A stretch of 20,062 nt of DNA from Streptomyces bikiniensis (GCA_000716465.1 JNWL01000075.1:1-20062), one strand, 5' to 3'; counted from the first letter of the stretch, positions 1 through 7,264 are shown. The notes: generated by a model not told the origin, from the letters alone. A program made the numbers and translations.

Positions 1-53
1 GGGGGGGGGTGCCCCTATGTAGTTCGTCAAGGTGGAGGGTTAGCTTGCTGGTG

Positions 54-440
54 ATGTCAGCTGGGGAAGGGGATGCGGTGGGGGCGTCGAGTGGAGGGCC
101 GAAGGCGCGGGCCGTCGAGGAGTGGCGCGACGTCTATGACCTGCTGGATGCCGTTCGGCAGCGGCCGAACGCATGGGTGCGTAACGGCTCGTTGCAGGAA
201 CTGGCGGTGATGATGTTCGGGTACCACCTCGCGCTTCAGGTCCACGATGTTGATGAGGCGTTCGAGTTCCACCGTGGGAGTGGAGGGTTTGCCTCCTGGC
301 TAGGCAGGGCCCGTGGATGGTCGATGGCGACCGGGTGGGACGCTGCGATCATGGAGAATTTGCCTGGCGAACCTCCGCTTGACGCCTTCTTCCGGCTCGT
401 GGACGAGTACCGAGAGTTCGCAGGTCAGCCAGGTTCGTGA
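54..440 (+). CDS. Small conserved-looking protein of unknown function
   Basis: This reads as a 128-residue soluble protein. An upstream in-frame GTG at 9 exists, but the ATG at 54 (also GTG at 51) begins the part that looks protein-like. The first residues are low complexity (Ala/Gly/Ser). The body is acidic and aromatic-rich, with VRQRPNAWVRNGSLQ near residue 35-50, FGYHLAL, an FEF segment and a C-terminal FFRLVDEYREFAG helix. No signal peptide or membrane segment is visible. I do not recognise the family; size and composition would suit an immunity-type protein, but that is a guess. It ends only 22 bases before the convergent stop of the IS110 transposase. Its last few codons may therefore be supplied or altered by the IS right end, and the natural C-terminus may be missing. 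Confidence 0.6.
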   Translation: MSAGEGDAVGASSGGPKARAVEEWRDVYDLLDAVRQRPNAWVRNGSLQELAVMMFGYHLALQVHDVDEAFEFHRGSGGFASWLGRARGWSMATGWDAAIMENLPGEPPLDAFFRLVDEYREFAGQPGS

Positions 441-462
441 AGTCTCTATGCATGCGGTCTGG

Positions 463-1665
463 TCATGCTGAGCGAGCGGGTTGGGGTTCGTAGAAGGTTC
501 CGTCACGGAGCATCGCGAACAGGACATCGGCCCGCCGCCGGGCGAGGCAGAGCAGGGCCTGGGTGTGGTGCTTGCCCTGGGCGATCTTCTTGTCGTAGTA
601 GGCCCGGGATGCCGGGTCGCCGAGGGCTGCAAAGGCGGAGAGGAAGAAGGCCCGTTTGAGCTGCTTGTTCCCTCGGCGGGAGGGCTGTTCGCCTCGGATC
701 GAGGAGCCTGAGTTGCGGGTTGCCGGGGCGAGTCCGGCGTAGGCGGCGAGGTGGGCGGCGGAGGGGAAGCTGCTGCCGTCGCCGACCTCGATGAGGATCC
801 TGGCTCCGGTCCTGATGCCGACTCCGGGCATCGAGATCAGGACCTGGGAAAGAGGGTGGGCCTCCAGCAGTTCCTCGATCCGCCCGGCCAGGAGCTTGCG
901 CTGGTCGAGGACGGCGGCGAGCGAGCCGGCCAGGCTCGGGACGATCAAAGCGGCCGCTTCGGTGCCGGGAACCACCACGGTCTGCTCGTCCAGCGCGGTG
1001 AATATGTCCTCGACCAGCCGCTCGGCCATCCTCGGCGCTTTCGGCCGCAGCAGCGTGACCAGCCGCCGGCGGCCTGCCTTTCGGATCTGGGCCGGGGAAC
1101 CGAACCGCTCCAGCATGGCCAGGACAGCCGGGTGCTGCAGCCGCGGGCCCAGGACCCGTTCCAGGGACGGGTGGATCTGGGTGAGCAGGCCGTGGAGCCG
1201 GTTCACGACGCGGGTGGCCTCACCGGTCAGGTCGTCGTCGAAGCCGACGATCATCTCCAACTCGGCGATCGCCTCATCTTCGAGGTCGACCGAGCGCAGC
1301 GTGTGAGGCATCGCGCGGGCGGCGTCGGCGATGATGAACGCGTCCCTCGCGTCGGTCTTGGCCTCGCCCGGGTAGAGGTCGGCGATCCGCCGCATCGTCA
1401 GGCCGGGCAGGTAGGCGACGGGGCAGCCCATGTCCCGGGCGACCGCCAGGGGCAGGGCGCCGATCGAGGCCGGCTGGTCGACTACGACCAGCACCGTTCC
1501 GTGCTTGGCCTGGAGTTTCGCGAACAGCTCGCGGAGCTTGGGCTCGGTGTTGGGCAGGCGTTTGTCGAACGCCTTCTTCCCGGCCGGTGTGACGGCGGTG
1601 GCGTGGTGTTCGCCCTTACCGACGTCCAGGCCGAGATAGACGTCGATGTCGCCGGTCTCGATCAC
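463..1665 (-). CDS. IS110-family transposase (DEDD RuvC-like plus Transposase_20)
   Basis: This 400-residue protein is the usual length for IS110 recombinases. The N-terminal RuvC-like DEDD domain shows YLGLDVGKGEHHA near residue 10 and the later acidic pair in EAKTDARDAFIIAD near residue 105. The C-terminal Transposase_20 domain has the helix-hairpin-helix-like ISMPGVGIRTGARIL and then GLAPATRNSGSSIRGEQ, which holds the serine-rich segment with the expected catalytic Ser. I chose the GTG at 1665 because GGAGG lies six bases upstream; the ATG two codons earlier directly abuts that GGAGG, and a longer in-frame start at 1767 would run into the probable bridge-RNA region. The reading frame looks intact. 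Known role of the family: bridge-RNA-guided excision through a circle and insertion at a short core sequence. Confidence 0.92.
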   Translation of the reverse strand: MIETGDIDVYLGLDVGKGEHHATAVTPAGKKAFDKRLPNTEPKLRELFAKLQAKHGTVLVVVDQPASIGALPLAVARDMGCPVAYLPGLTMRRIADLYPGEAKTDARDAFIIADAARAMPHTLRSVDLEDEAIAELEMIVGFDDDLTGEATRVVNRLHGLLTQIHPSLERVLGPRLQHPAVLAMLERFGSPAQIRKAGRRRLVTLLRPKAPRMAERLVEDIFTALDEQTVVVPGTEAAALIVPSLAGSLAAVLDQRKLLAGRIEELLEAHPLSQVLISMPGVGIRTGARILIEVGDGSSFPSAAHLAAYAGLAPATRNSGSSIRGEQPSRRGNKQLKRAFFLSAFAALGDPASRAYYDKKIAQGKHHTQALLCLARRRADVLFAMLRDGTFYEPQPARSA

Positions 1666-1671
1666 GTGCAT

Positions 1672-1890
1672 CCTCCGGTCGTGCTTCTGCCCGGCCTCGT
1701 CCACGGCACCGATCGCCACATCCACATTACGAAGAGCCTCCCGACCTACGAACAGGCTGGTGGTCATGCCCCTAATCAGCGGTCAGTCAGTGCCTCCGGG
1801 CCCGGTGACACCACCCCCCGGATCATGGTTAACAAGGGGGGGAAGTCATGCCGGGCCCGGAGGCCGGTAGCCCCGTTGCGGGGCCACCAA
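1672..1890 (-). ncRNA. Candidate IS110 bridge RNA region in the left end
   Basis: IS110-group elements encode a structured bridge RNA between their left end and the transposase start. This stretch is in that position and strand. It shows a perfect 14-bp inverted repeat (arms 1792-1805 and 1851-1864, outer bases GCCTCC/GGAGGC). Inside it are a TGAC/GTCA extension and a nested run of six or more C paired with G (1814-1819 with 1836-1842) closing an apical loop. A separate hairpin GCCCCG-TTG-CGGGGC lies at 1870-1884. I could not assign target- and donor-binding loops, so the exact RNA ends are unknown. Confidence 0.35.
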
Positions 1891-1898
1891 AAAGGTAA

Positions 1899-2873
1899 TG
1901 GGGGGGGCACTCCACGGCGCTGCTGGAGAACGTGGTCGCGGCCTCCTCTCTCTACAACGAGCTGGTCATGGCCGGGGTGTGCGAGGTGCTGGACGTGGCG
2001 TCCGAGCCGCGTACGGTCAGCGCGGGGCGTCGGCCGGTGATGGAGGTGGCCGGGGTGCCGCACGAGCTGATCGGCTGGATGTCCCAGCGCGGCTACGAGA
2101 TCGATCTGTGTCGCCAGGAGTTGGAGCATGAGTACGTCACCGTCGTCGACGAGGACGGCAACCTCAAGTTCGCGCCCGTCGTCTCCGAGGAGGCCCGCAC
2201 GAAGCTGAACCGGATCGCGGCCAGGAAGACGCGCCCGCCGAAGCCAAAGGCCCGCTCCCTTGCACAGTTGCGTACCGACTGGCGGGCGGGCGCGAAGGAG
2301 TTCCTCGGCGAGGCCGCGCACCTTGTCGACAGTCTGTTGGAGCGGGCCCGGGTCGCGGCCGCCGCGATCCGTGCCCAGGTCGCCGAGACCCTGGACGTCG
2401 CCCTGGCGGCGCTCGGCGTCAGCGCGATGGTGTTCGTGATGAGCAGCAACGGCCTCTTCCATCGCCGTCACCTGCTTGCCGAGGCCCGGCGCTTCCTCGC
2501 CCTGGTCCAGCGCGGCCGCCGCCGCGAGCCCGGTCTGGACGAGACGATCGTGAACGCGGCCATCGCGGCGCACTGCCTGGACATCACCGAACCGAAGACC
2601 ACCCGCGGGCTCCTGGCGGACTACCGCCTCTACACCGCCCGCTGGGCCCACCCCGACCCGACCCGCACCCGGCGGCGCGCACCGGAGGCGGCTCCCGACG
2701 TCGACCACCGGCCCCCGGCCGGCCTCACCGCCCCAGGCGCCCCGGTCCTGCGGGTGGAGCCAGGAGACTGGGGCATCCCGCGCGTCCCGCTGCGCTACGA
2801 CCGCGCGGTCATCGCCTCCACCGCCCTCACCCACCAGCTACGCGCCGCGCGCGGTGCGGGACGCGCCCGCTAA
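1899..2873 (+). pseudogene. MobF-type relaxase (TrwC/TraA-like), N-terminus lost at IS boundary
   Basis: The fragment encodes about 324 residues. The early part matches the middle of actinobacterial TrwC-type relaxases as I know them: HSTALLENVVAASSLYNELVM, an EPRTV..GRRPVMEV.GVP.ELI segment, then AARKTRPPKP.ARSLAQLRTDWR. The distal part (VFVMSSNGLFHRRHLLAEARR, ITEPKTTRG) carries no helicase motifs, so this was a relaxase without a C-terminal helicase. The catalytic tyrosines and the three-histidine metal site normally lie in the N-terminal 150-200 residues and are absent. An in-frame TAA at 1896-1898 separates the fragment from IS110 sequence. A GTG at 1932 could in principle start a shorter product, but it could not nick DNA. 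The missing half is not found on the other side of the IS. Confidence 0.8.
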
Positions 2874-3048
2874 GCAGATCAGCAGCATCCAGGCCCGCAT
2901 CGAGGAGATGAAGGCACGCGGCAAGGCACTCCGAGAGCGCTACGCGCCCCACCCCGAAGCTCCCGCTCCCCGGCCGGTCCTCGAGGACCAGGAGCGTGAG
3001 CAGCGTCCCGAGCAGCCCGGCACCGGACACGGTGGGCCGAGCCGCTGA
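2854..3048 (+). CDS. Small charged protein overlapping the relaxase 3' end
   Basis: The predicted product has 64 residues and starts at a GTG that overlaps the last 20 bases of the relaxase frame. This arrangement suggests translational coupling. Residues 7-30 (KQISSIQARIEEMKARGKALRERY) form a charged amphipathic helix or short coiled coil. The rest is Pro/Glu rich and probably disordered. There is no clear ribosome binding site of its own. It is probably an accessory protein of the transfer module, but I do not recognise a family. A shorter start at the internal ATG near 2908 is possible. Confidence 0.5.
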   Translation: MRDAPAKQISSIQARIEEMKARGKALRERYAPHPEAPAPRPVLEDQEREQRPEQPGTGHGGPSR

Positions 3049-3050
3049 AT

Positions 3051-3129
3051 GGGCTCCACTCTCCACGGGTGAGGTCCACTCCGTGGAGAGTGGAGCCCAC
3101 CGAGTGGAGCCCACCGAGTGGAGCCCACC
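3051..3129. repeat. GTGGAGCCCAC repeats with three perfect tandem 14-mers
   Basis: Three exact head-to-tail copies of GAGTGGAGCCCACC occupy 3088-3101, 3102-3115 and 3116-3129. Just upstream are reverse-oriented copies of the core (GGGCTCCAC at 3051-3059, TCTCCAC at 3060-3066) and a CCACTCCGTGG inverted unit at about 3077-3086. The core GTGGAGCCCAC is itself nearly palindromic. Tandem arrays of this type are usually protein binding sites such as iterons, partition sites or operators. They sit directly after the relaxase operon. Confidence 0.75.
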
Positions 3130-3261
3130 GTTTCGCCGGGTGGGCCGGGGGCCGAGGCCGTGGTCGCATCGGCTGGGACGCGACCGTCGGCTATGCCCCG
3201 GCGGTGAGGGAGGAAGGCGAGGGTGGGAGGAGCCGTTCACCGATGTACGGAGGTCCTCGCC

Positions 3262-3462
3262 ATGGTCCACTCGATCCCGGATCTCGCACCCGAGTACATG
3301 GAGCGCTTGGAGCAGCTCGCCGACGCGGTCCGGCTGCGGGCGGTGCTGTACGCGGCGCCTGCCGTGCCCGCGCCGGTCCGGGGACGCCGGACACAGCAGT
3401 ACCCCGGAGGCCGGCCGAACCCGCCGAGGGCCGTACGCCCGCACCGCTCCCGCCGCCGCTGA
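3262..3462 (+). CDS. Small hypothetical protein between two repeat fields
   Basis: This 66-residue ORF begins at an ATG preceded by a good GGAGG (3249-3253) with an eight-base gap. The first half, VHSIPDLAPEYMERLEQLADAVRLRAVLYA, looks like a genuine amphipathic helical protein. The second half is Pro/Arg rich and basic (PAPVRGRRTQQYP and RPHRSRRR) and could contact nucleic acid. It lies between the tandem GTGGAG repeats upstream and the palindromic repeats downstream, so a role in binding or regulating them is conceivable but unproven. No family recognised. Confidence 0.5.
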   Translation: MVHSIPDLAPEYMERLEQLADAVRLRAVLYAAPAVPAPVRGRRTQQYPGGRPNPPRAVRPHRSRRR

Positions 3463-3512
3463 ACCCGCCCCTCCACCCGGCCCGGTGGTGCGCCCGGGGA
3501 TGTGCCGCACCG

Positions 3513-3800
3513 CGCCACCGAGTGGAAGTGGACTCCACCGGCCCCGGGACAAACGGTGCGGTCAAGGGGTGGTCAAGGGGTAAAACGGACACCGCGAGGC
3601 GCGGATCCCACCCCCAGGACGGGCTCACCGAGTGGAGCCCATCCGGTGGACTCCACCGGATGGACCGCGACTCCCACCGAAATAGCCGCCACGGAAATGG
3701 GCCCACTCGGTGGAGGGTGGAGCCCACTTCCGTTCCGCTCCACCCGGTGGTCTCCACCCATCGTTCCGGTCGCCGGGTGGATCCCACCGGGTGTGCTGCC
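3513..3800. repeat. Cluster of GGTGGA-N-TCCACC palindromes
   Basis: At least six related units occur here. The best is a perfect 25-bp palindrome at 3639-3663, with half-site CCATCCGGTGGA around a central C. Others are GTGGACTCCAC at 3528-3538, GTGGAGCCCA near 3632, GGTGGAGCCCACT at 3716-3728, GGTGGTCTCCACC near 3746, and CGGGTGGATCCCACCGGG near 3774-3791. The same core appears in the tandem array at 3051-3129. The stretch 3463-3805 contains no convincing gene, so these repeats are its main content. A dimeric DNA-binding protein is the natural reader of such sites; its identity is not evident here. Confidence 0.7.
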
Positions 3801-3805
3801 CGGGT

Positions 3806-4255
3806 TCAGGCGGTGGCCGGCCATCCGGTGGCGACGTCGCCGCGGACGTCAGCGAGGAACTCGCTCACCTGGTCGACCTCCTCCATGCACTCGATCAGGA
3901 ACCGGGCTGCGGACCAAGCGGCCTCCGCCCCCTCACCCGCCAGGCACCGGCGCATGAACTCCCGGCTCGTCACGGCCGCCAGCTTGTCCATGACGTAACC
4001 GGCCTCGCAGTCGGCGTGCCCGTCAAGCACGACGGTGAGGTGACGGGTCAGCAGCAGCGCGCCGAACTCACCGACCGTCCGCGCGAGCCGGTTGTCGGCG
4101 TGGAACGCCGCCAGCTCGGTCTGCTCCCGCTCGGTGCCCTGGTAGCGCCAGACCAGCTCGATGTAGTCGGCGGCCCACGCCATCCGCTCCCGGTACTCGG
4201 CGGCCTGCGCGGTCTGCTCCGAGGCGGTGGTGGTGGTCTGCGTCGTCGTTTCCAT
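3806..4255 (-). CDS. Hypothetical acidic helical protein, second gene of a small operon
   Basis: This reads as 149 residues from the ATG at 4255, chosen because AAGGAG lies six bases upstream (4262-4267). The N-terminus is a Thr/Gln-rich tail (METTTQTTTTASEQTAQ). The remainder is predicted mostly helical and acidic, with AWAADYIELVWRYQGTERE, FGALLLTRHLTVVLDGHADC and a C-terminal MEEVDQVSEFLADVRGDVA. There is no signal peptide and no catalytic signature that I recognise. The gene follows the 147-residue gene at 4328-4771 on the same strand with a 72-base gap, so co-transcription is likely. The downstream end abuts the palindromic repeat field. Confidence 0.7.
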   Translation of the reverse strand: METTTQTTTTASEQTAQAAEYRERMAWAADYIELVWRYQGTEREQTELAAFHADNRLARTVGEFGALLLTRHLTVVLDGHADCEAGYVMDKLAAVTSREFMRRCLAGEGAEAAWSAARFLIECMEEVDQVSEFLADVRGDVATGWPATA

Positions 4256-4327
4256 GGGGAACTCCTTGTCCGTGTCGGTGGCGGGCACCTGACGCGCCCG
4301 CCTGCCCGTAGAAGTGAGGGGAGGGGG

Positions 4328-4771
4328 TTATCGGGTGGCGGGGGCCGGATGGGCCTGGAGCGCCTGGTGCAGGGCGACGCTGTTGAGGTGCTCCAGGACG
4401 TCGGCCTGGTCCTCGTGGTCCTCGACGAGCAGCTGCGCGATGAGGTGCAGGGCGGTGCGGGCGAGAGGTTCGGCGGTGTCCGGGCCGGCCGTGGCCCAGG
4501 TACGCAGGGTGGTCACGAAGACGTTGCCGAGGGCGTCGAGGGCGAAGGATTCGTCGCACGGTTCCGGCACGCGTTCGCCGACCGCAGTGACGGGGACGAC
4601 GATTCGCTCGACGATGTCCACGATCAGCTCGGGCATCCGCGGCTCGGCGACCGCGAGCTCGCCGGCGAACTCGGTGTCCTCGACGCTGACCGCCCGCAGG
4701 TGGTCGAAGACGTCCATCACCGCGTCCGGGGTCATCGGGGCGAGCGGCACAGTGACGGTGTTCTCGGGCAT
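4328..4771 (-). CDS. Hypothetical acidic protein, first gene of a small operon
   Basis: The product is 147 residues. The ATG at 4771 is supported by GAGGAG five bases upstream. The sequence is strongly acidic and helical: TPDAVMDVFDHLRAVSVEDTEF, then MPELIVDIVERIVVPVTAVGERV, then NVFVTTLRTWATAGPDTAEPLARTALHLIAQLLVEDHEDQADVLEHL. No enzymatic motif, transmembrane helix or HTH is visible. Together with the gene at 3806-4255 it forms a two-gene unit divergent from the Replic_Relax gene. The shared upstream region (4772-5215) carries inverted repeats that could control both directions. Family not recognised. Confidence 0.7.
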   Translation of the reverse strand: MPENTVTVPLAPMTPDAVMDVFDHLRAVSVEDTEFAGELAVAEPRMPELIVDIVERIVVPVTAVGERVPEPCDESFALDALGNVFVTTLRTWATAGPDTAEPLARTALHLIAQLLVEDHEDQADVLEHLNSVALHQALQAHPAPATR

Positions 4772-5215
4772 GGCAGCTCCTCACGTTCGGGCCGCTCCTG
4801 CTGATCGCGGCGGCCTCGAAGACACCCTCGAACTGCGGCCCTGTGGACAGAGTCCGGCCGCCGAGGGGGAGAACTCTCCCTCAGCCCGAAGCGGACGTAT
4901 CGGTACCGCAAGGGTTAAATCCGGCCCCTTGTTCAGCAGGGTCGGCCCGACCGCAAGCCGGGCCATGGCCCCTTGTCCACCTCTGCTACCGCCCTGGTGG
5001 CCGACGCGTTCTCCAGGGATCCGGTCGTGATGCCGCTCACGGACAAACCCTTACGAAGGGGGCCTAGTCAAGGAGGAATCGGACATCGGATACCGCTGGC
5101 GGTCAGACCGTGGACAAGGGGGTCTTCCTCACAGTGGGCCCGGCCCGTACGCACATCCGCGTACGGGCCGGACGACCGCCGACCCGGCCCGCAGGCCGGA
5201 GAAACCGAGGACACC
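4772..5215. promoter_or_regulatory. Divergent intergenic region with inverted CCCCTTGTCCAC motifs
   Basis: This 444-base region separates two divergent genes and shows poor coding character. It holds CCCCTTGTCCAC at 4969-4980 and its exact reverse complement GTGGACAAGGGG at 5110-5121, plus partial copies (CCCCTTGTTC at about 4925, CTGTGGACAGAG at about 4850, GGACAAACCCTT at 5041). A short hairpin CCCTT-ACG-AAGGG lies at about 5048-5060. The pattern suggests operators for a repressor of the divergent promoters. I could not fix promoter hexamers with confidence. Confidence 0.4.
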
Positions 5216-6769
5216 GTGCCCGCCGATCTCACGCCCGACCCCGCCCGCGACCGGCACGCTCCCTGTGACCGGCACGCTCCCTGTGACCGGCACGCTCCCT
5301 GTGACCGGCACGCTCCCCGCGACCGCCGGCCTTCCGAGGACATCGACCAGGTCCCGCAGGCCCCCTCCACGGGCCCCTCCATCACCCCCTCCACGGCCAC
5401 TTCGCCCCCCGGACGCATCCGCGCAGGTCAGCCCCGGAAGTCAAGGCCCGCCGACACGTTCGACAACCCTCCTGGGACGACACAGGTCTGGAAGCCGACC
5501 GGAGTGCGACGCAAGGAAGTGCTGAGGGCTCTGGGCATCTTCCAGCGGGCTACCGCCGATCAGCTCTGGAGGATGCTGCGCCCCGCAGACCGGCACGACC
5601 GGTGCACCAGGGACACCCTGAAGGCCTTGGAGAAGACGGGCCTGGTCCGGGAGGAGACGCGACTGGAGTCGGGACACAAGCTGTGGGTGCTCACGGAGAA
5701 GGGCCACAAAGAAGCCAAGCTGCTGCTGCCGAAGTCGGTGCGGATCTCCGCGCTGCGCAAGCTCCGCCTCGACGCCAAGGGCCGGCCGGTGAAGGACGAC
5801 GGCTACGACGAGCACGCCGCCGCCGTCACCCTCACAGCCGCTGTGCTCACCGGGGCCGGGTTCGGCACGCCGTTGTCCTGGCAGACAGAGATCGCTCACA
5901 AGCTCCCGTACGGCTACACCCAGTACGCCGATCTGACGATGCGCGCCCCGGACGCCAGGGTGCCCGCGATGCTCCTGGAGGTCGACCGCGTCACCGAGCC
6001 CGTCGACGAGCTGGTGGACAAGCTGCGCCGCTACACCGACTGGTTCGAGCTGCTGGCGCCGAAGGCCGATCCGAACAAGGAGATGGCGGCCCGCTACGAG
6101 CAGCTGGGTTCGAAGGTGCAGCAGTTCAGGCTGTGGCCGCTCCTCTATCCGGCGACCGGCCGGGAGGGCTACGTGCCGGTGGCCTTCGTGTTCACCGGGA
6201 AGACCGCCGAGCAGCGCGAAAGCCGCATGCAGCGCCTGGAGCAGGCCGCCCACCGCTACTTCGCCGGGGAGCCGTATCCGGGCCAGGGCGAGGGGATTAC
6301 GGCCGTCGACTACCACCAGGCGGTGCCCGTGGTCGTCACCGAGCTGGAGCGGATCACCGCCGATCCGGCCGGGGCTGCGGGGAAGGTGTGGCGGCGGCTC
6401 GGGCGTGAGGAGTGGCAGACGCTCACCGAGGCCCTGGACAACCCGGACGGCGACCGGCTGTACCTCGTGCAGTGGAGGGAGGCCAAGCGCCGGCGGGAGG
6501 AGCGCGAGGCCGCGAAGAAGGAGGCGCAGCGGCCGGTGTGTGTCCAATGCGGGGCGAAGTTCACCGACGAGCGCTGGCAGTACCTGCTCGGGCGGGGAAG
6601 GTCCTGGGGCGACCGTACCGACAAGTTGTGCGGGCCGTGCCGAGACGAGCACTTCGCACGGCTCGAGGCCGAGCGTGCCGCGCGCCGTGAGGCCGAGGAA
6701 GCCGCGGAGCGGGAGACGGCTGAAGCGGAGGTGAAGAAGGGCCGCGGCCTGTTCGGGCGGCGCCGGTAG
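5216..6769 (+). CDS. Replication-relaxation family protein (Replic_Relax)
   Basis: This reads as 517 residues from the GTG at 5216, which has GAGG five bases upstream. The frame is open back to 4973, but that part looks non-coding. Residues about 14-37 are four in-frame copies of DRHAPC/R, followed by a Pro/Ser/Thr-rich linker. The core (from GVRRKEVLRALGIFQRATADQLWRML through LLPKSV, and then EIAHKLPYGYTQYADLTMRAP, LLEVDRVTEP) fits the winged-helix plus nuclease-fold-like region of the Replic_Relax family found on actinobacterial plasmids and integrative elements. It ends with a Cys4-type motif (CVQCGAKF and LCGPCRDEH) and a charged coiled coil. The exact biochemical activity of this family is not settled; by context it acts in plasmid replication or transfer. 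Probably monocistronic, with a hairpin terminator directly after the stop. Confidence 0.85.
   Translation: MPADLTPDPARDRHAPCDRHAPCDRHAPCDRHAPRDRRPSEDIDQVPQAPSTGPSITPSTATSPPGRIRAGQPRKSRPADTFDNPPGTTQVWKPTGVRRKEVLRALGIFQRATADQLWRMLRPADRHDRCTRDTLKALEKTGLVREETRLESGHKLWVLTEKGHKEAKLLLPKSVRISALRKLRLDAKGRPVKDDGYDEHAAAVTLTAAVLTGAGFGTPLSWQTEIAHKLPYGYTQYADLTMRAPDARVPAMLLEVDRVTEPVDELVDKLRRYTDWFELLAPKADPNKEMAARYEQLGSKVQQFRLWPLLYPATGREGYVPVAFVFTGKTAEQRESRMQRLEQAAHRYFAGEPYPGQGEGITAVDYHQAVPVVVTELERITADPAGAAGKVWRRLGREEWQTLTEALDNPDGDRLYLVQWREAKRRREEREAAKKEAQRPVCVQCGAKFTDERWQYLLGRGRSWGDRTDKLCGPCRDEHFARLEAERAARREAEEAAERETAEAEVKKGRGLFGRRR
5250..5321 (+). repeat. Four tandem 18-bp units, in frame
   Basis: The unit GACCGGCACGCTCCCTGT is repeated head to tail about four times, the last copy diverged (CCCCGC instead of CCCTGT). 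The period of 18 keeps the reading frame and adds six residues per copy (DRHAPC) near the N-terminus of the Replic_Relax protein, so copy number could vary without a frameshift. Confidence 0.85.
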
Positions 6770-6772
6770 CGC

Positions 6773-6807
6773 GGCACGGCATGGGTCGGCCTGACCCACG
6801 CCGTGCC
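6773..6807 (+). terminator. Hairpin terminator after Replic_Relax gene
   Basis: Three bases after the TAG stop, GGCACGGC (6773-6780) pairs with GCCGTGCC (6800-6807). After one mismatch, TGGGTC pairs with GACCCA around a five-base loop. There is no T-run, which is common for actinobacterial terminators. Confidence 0.7.
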
Positions 6808-6933
6808 TGCCCCCGGCCGGTCGCCGCGACGCGACGTTAACGAGGTCGGTGCTCTACGTTCCCGCCTGCTCGGTCCCGCGACCGCGTCTCCACCCGGGAG
6901 ACCGGCGCGGCCGGGCGGAAATGACACGTCACC

Positions 6934-7218
6934 ATGACCGTCATCGAGCCCGGCCTGTCCGTACGCGACGGCTTCGCCGAAGGACCGCTCGCGGATGCCA
7001 CGCTGTCCCGCGCGGCCCGCGTCGCGCAGCTGCTCGACGAACTGCAGGAGCAGGCGCCCATGCTGACCGACGCCCGACTGCGCGACGGCGTGCACCGGGT
7101 GCTGCGCCGCCTCACTCAGAGGCAGCCGCCCGCGTTCCAGGTCGACAGCTACACCGCGTTGATCCGCCGGGGGGTGCGCATCGACTGGCACGTTCCCGAC
7201 CGTCTGCCCTGCGCCTGA
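6934..7218 (+). CDS. Small hypothetical protein
   Basis: The product is 94 residues from the ATG at 6934, and no strong ribosome binding site precedes it. Residues 20-62 form a long helical stretch (ADATLSRAARVAQLLDELQEQAPMLTDARLRDGVHRVLRRLTQ). A C-terminal segment FQVDSYTALIRRGVRIDWHVPDRLPC follows. No motif I can name. A very stable inverted repeat begins three bases after the stop, which supports this as a real transcription unit end. It may be part of the mobile-element cargo with its neighbours. Confidence 0.6.
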   Translation: MTVIEPGLSVRDGFAEGPLADATLSRAARVAQLLDELQEQAPMLTDARLRDGVHRVLRRLTQRQPPAFQVDSYTALIRRGVRIDWHVPDRLPCA

Positions 7219-7220
7219 CG

Positions 7221-7264
7221 CCCGCCTCGCGGGAGAGCACCCCCGTGCCCTCCCGCGAGGCGGG
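7221..7264 (+). terminator. Very stable hairpin after the 94-residue gene
   Basis: A perfect 15-bp stem is formed by CCCGCCTCGCGGGAG (7221-7235) and its complement at 7250-7264. An inner GCAC/GTGC stem closes a CCCC loop. It starts two bases past the stop codon. It is followed at 7281-7312 by a second hairpin (GCCGCCGCCG with CGGCGGCGGC). Confidence 0.75.

Larger units (their letters stand above)
441..1898 (-). mobile_element. IS110-family insertion sequence (approximate limits)
   Basis: The element carries one transposase gene on the minus strand. The limits are inferred: the right end must lie in the short gap after the small gene that stops at 440, and the left end must lie before the point where relaxase coding sequence resumes (in-frame TAA at 1896-1898, relaxase-like codons from about 1908). 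No terminal inverted repeat or target duplication is obvious, as expected for IS110 elements, which have DEDD transposases guided by a bridge RNA. The roughly 230 bases upstream of the transposase start fit a long non-coding left end. The two flanks do not belong to one gene: unknown protein on one side, the middle of a relaxase on the other. The insertion was therefore followed by deletion or rearrangement, or came in as part of one. Confidence 0.75.

Noticed and set aside
1..15. Poly-G run at the left edge as a telomere end
   Set aside because: A homopolymer of nine G without any palindromes is more likely sequence context or a contig-edge artefact.
751..2040. Long plus-strand open frame across the IS110 element
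   Set aside because: It is antisense to a clear transposase, its product is a GC-biased shadow with no recognisable motif, and it runs across the IS boundary.
1776..2834. 352-codon minus-strand frame over the relaxase fragment
   Set aside because: The plus strand matches relaxase sequence; the minus frame is its mirror shadow with Arg/Gly/Asp bias.
3088..3129. CRISPR-like repeat array
   Set aside because: The 14-bp units are contiguous with no spacers and no cas genes are present.
4973..5215. N-terminal extension of the Replic_Relax frame
   Set aside because: The frame stays open, but composition is non-coding, inverted operators lie within it, and the GTG at 5216 has a proper ribosome binding site.
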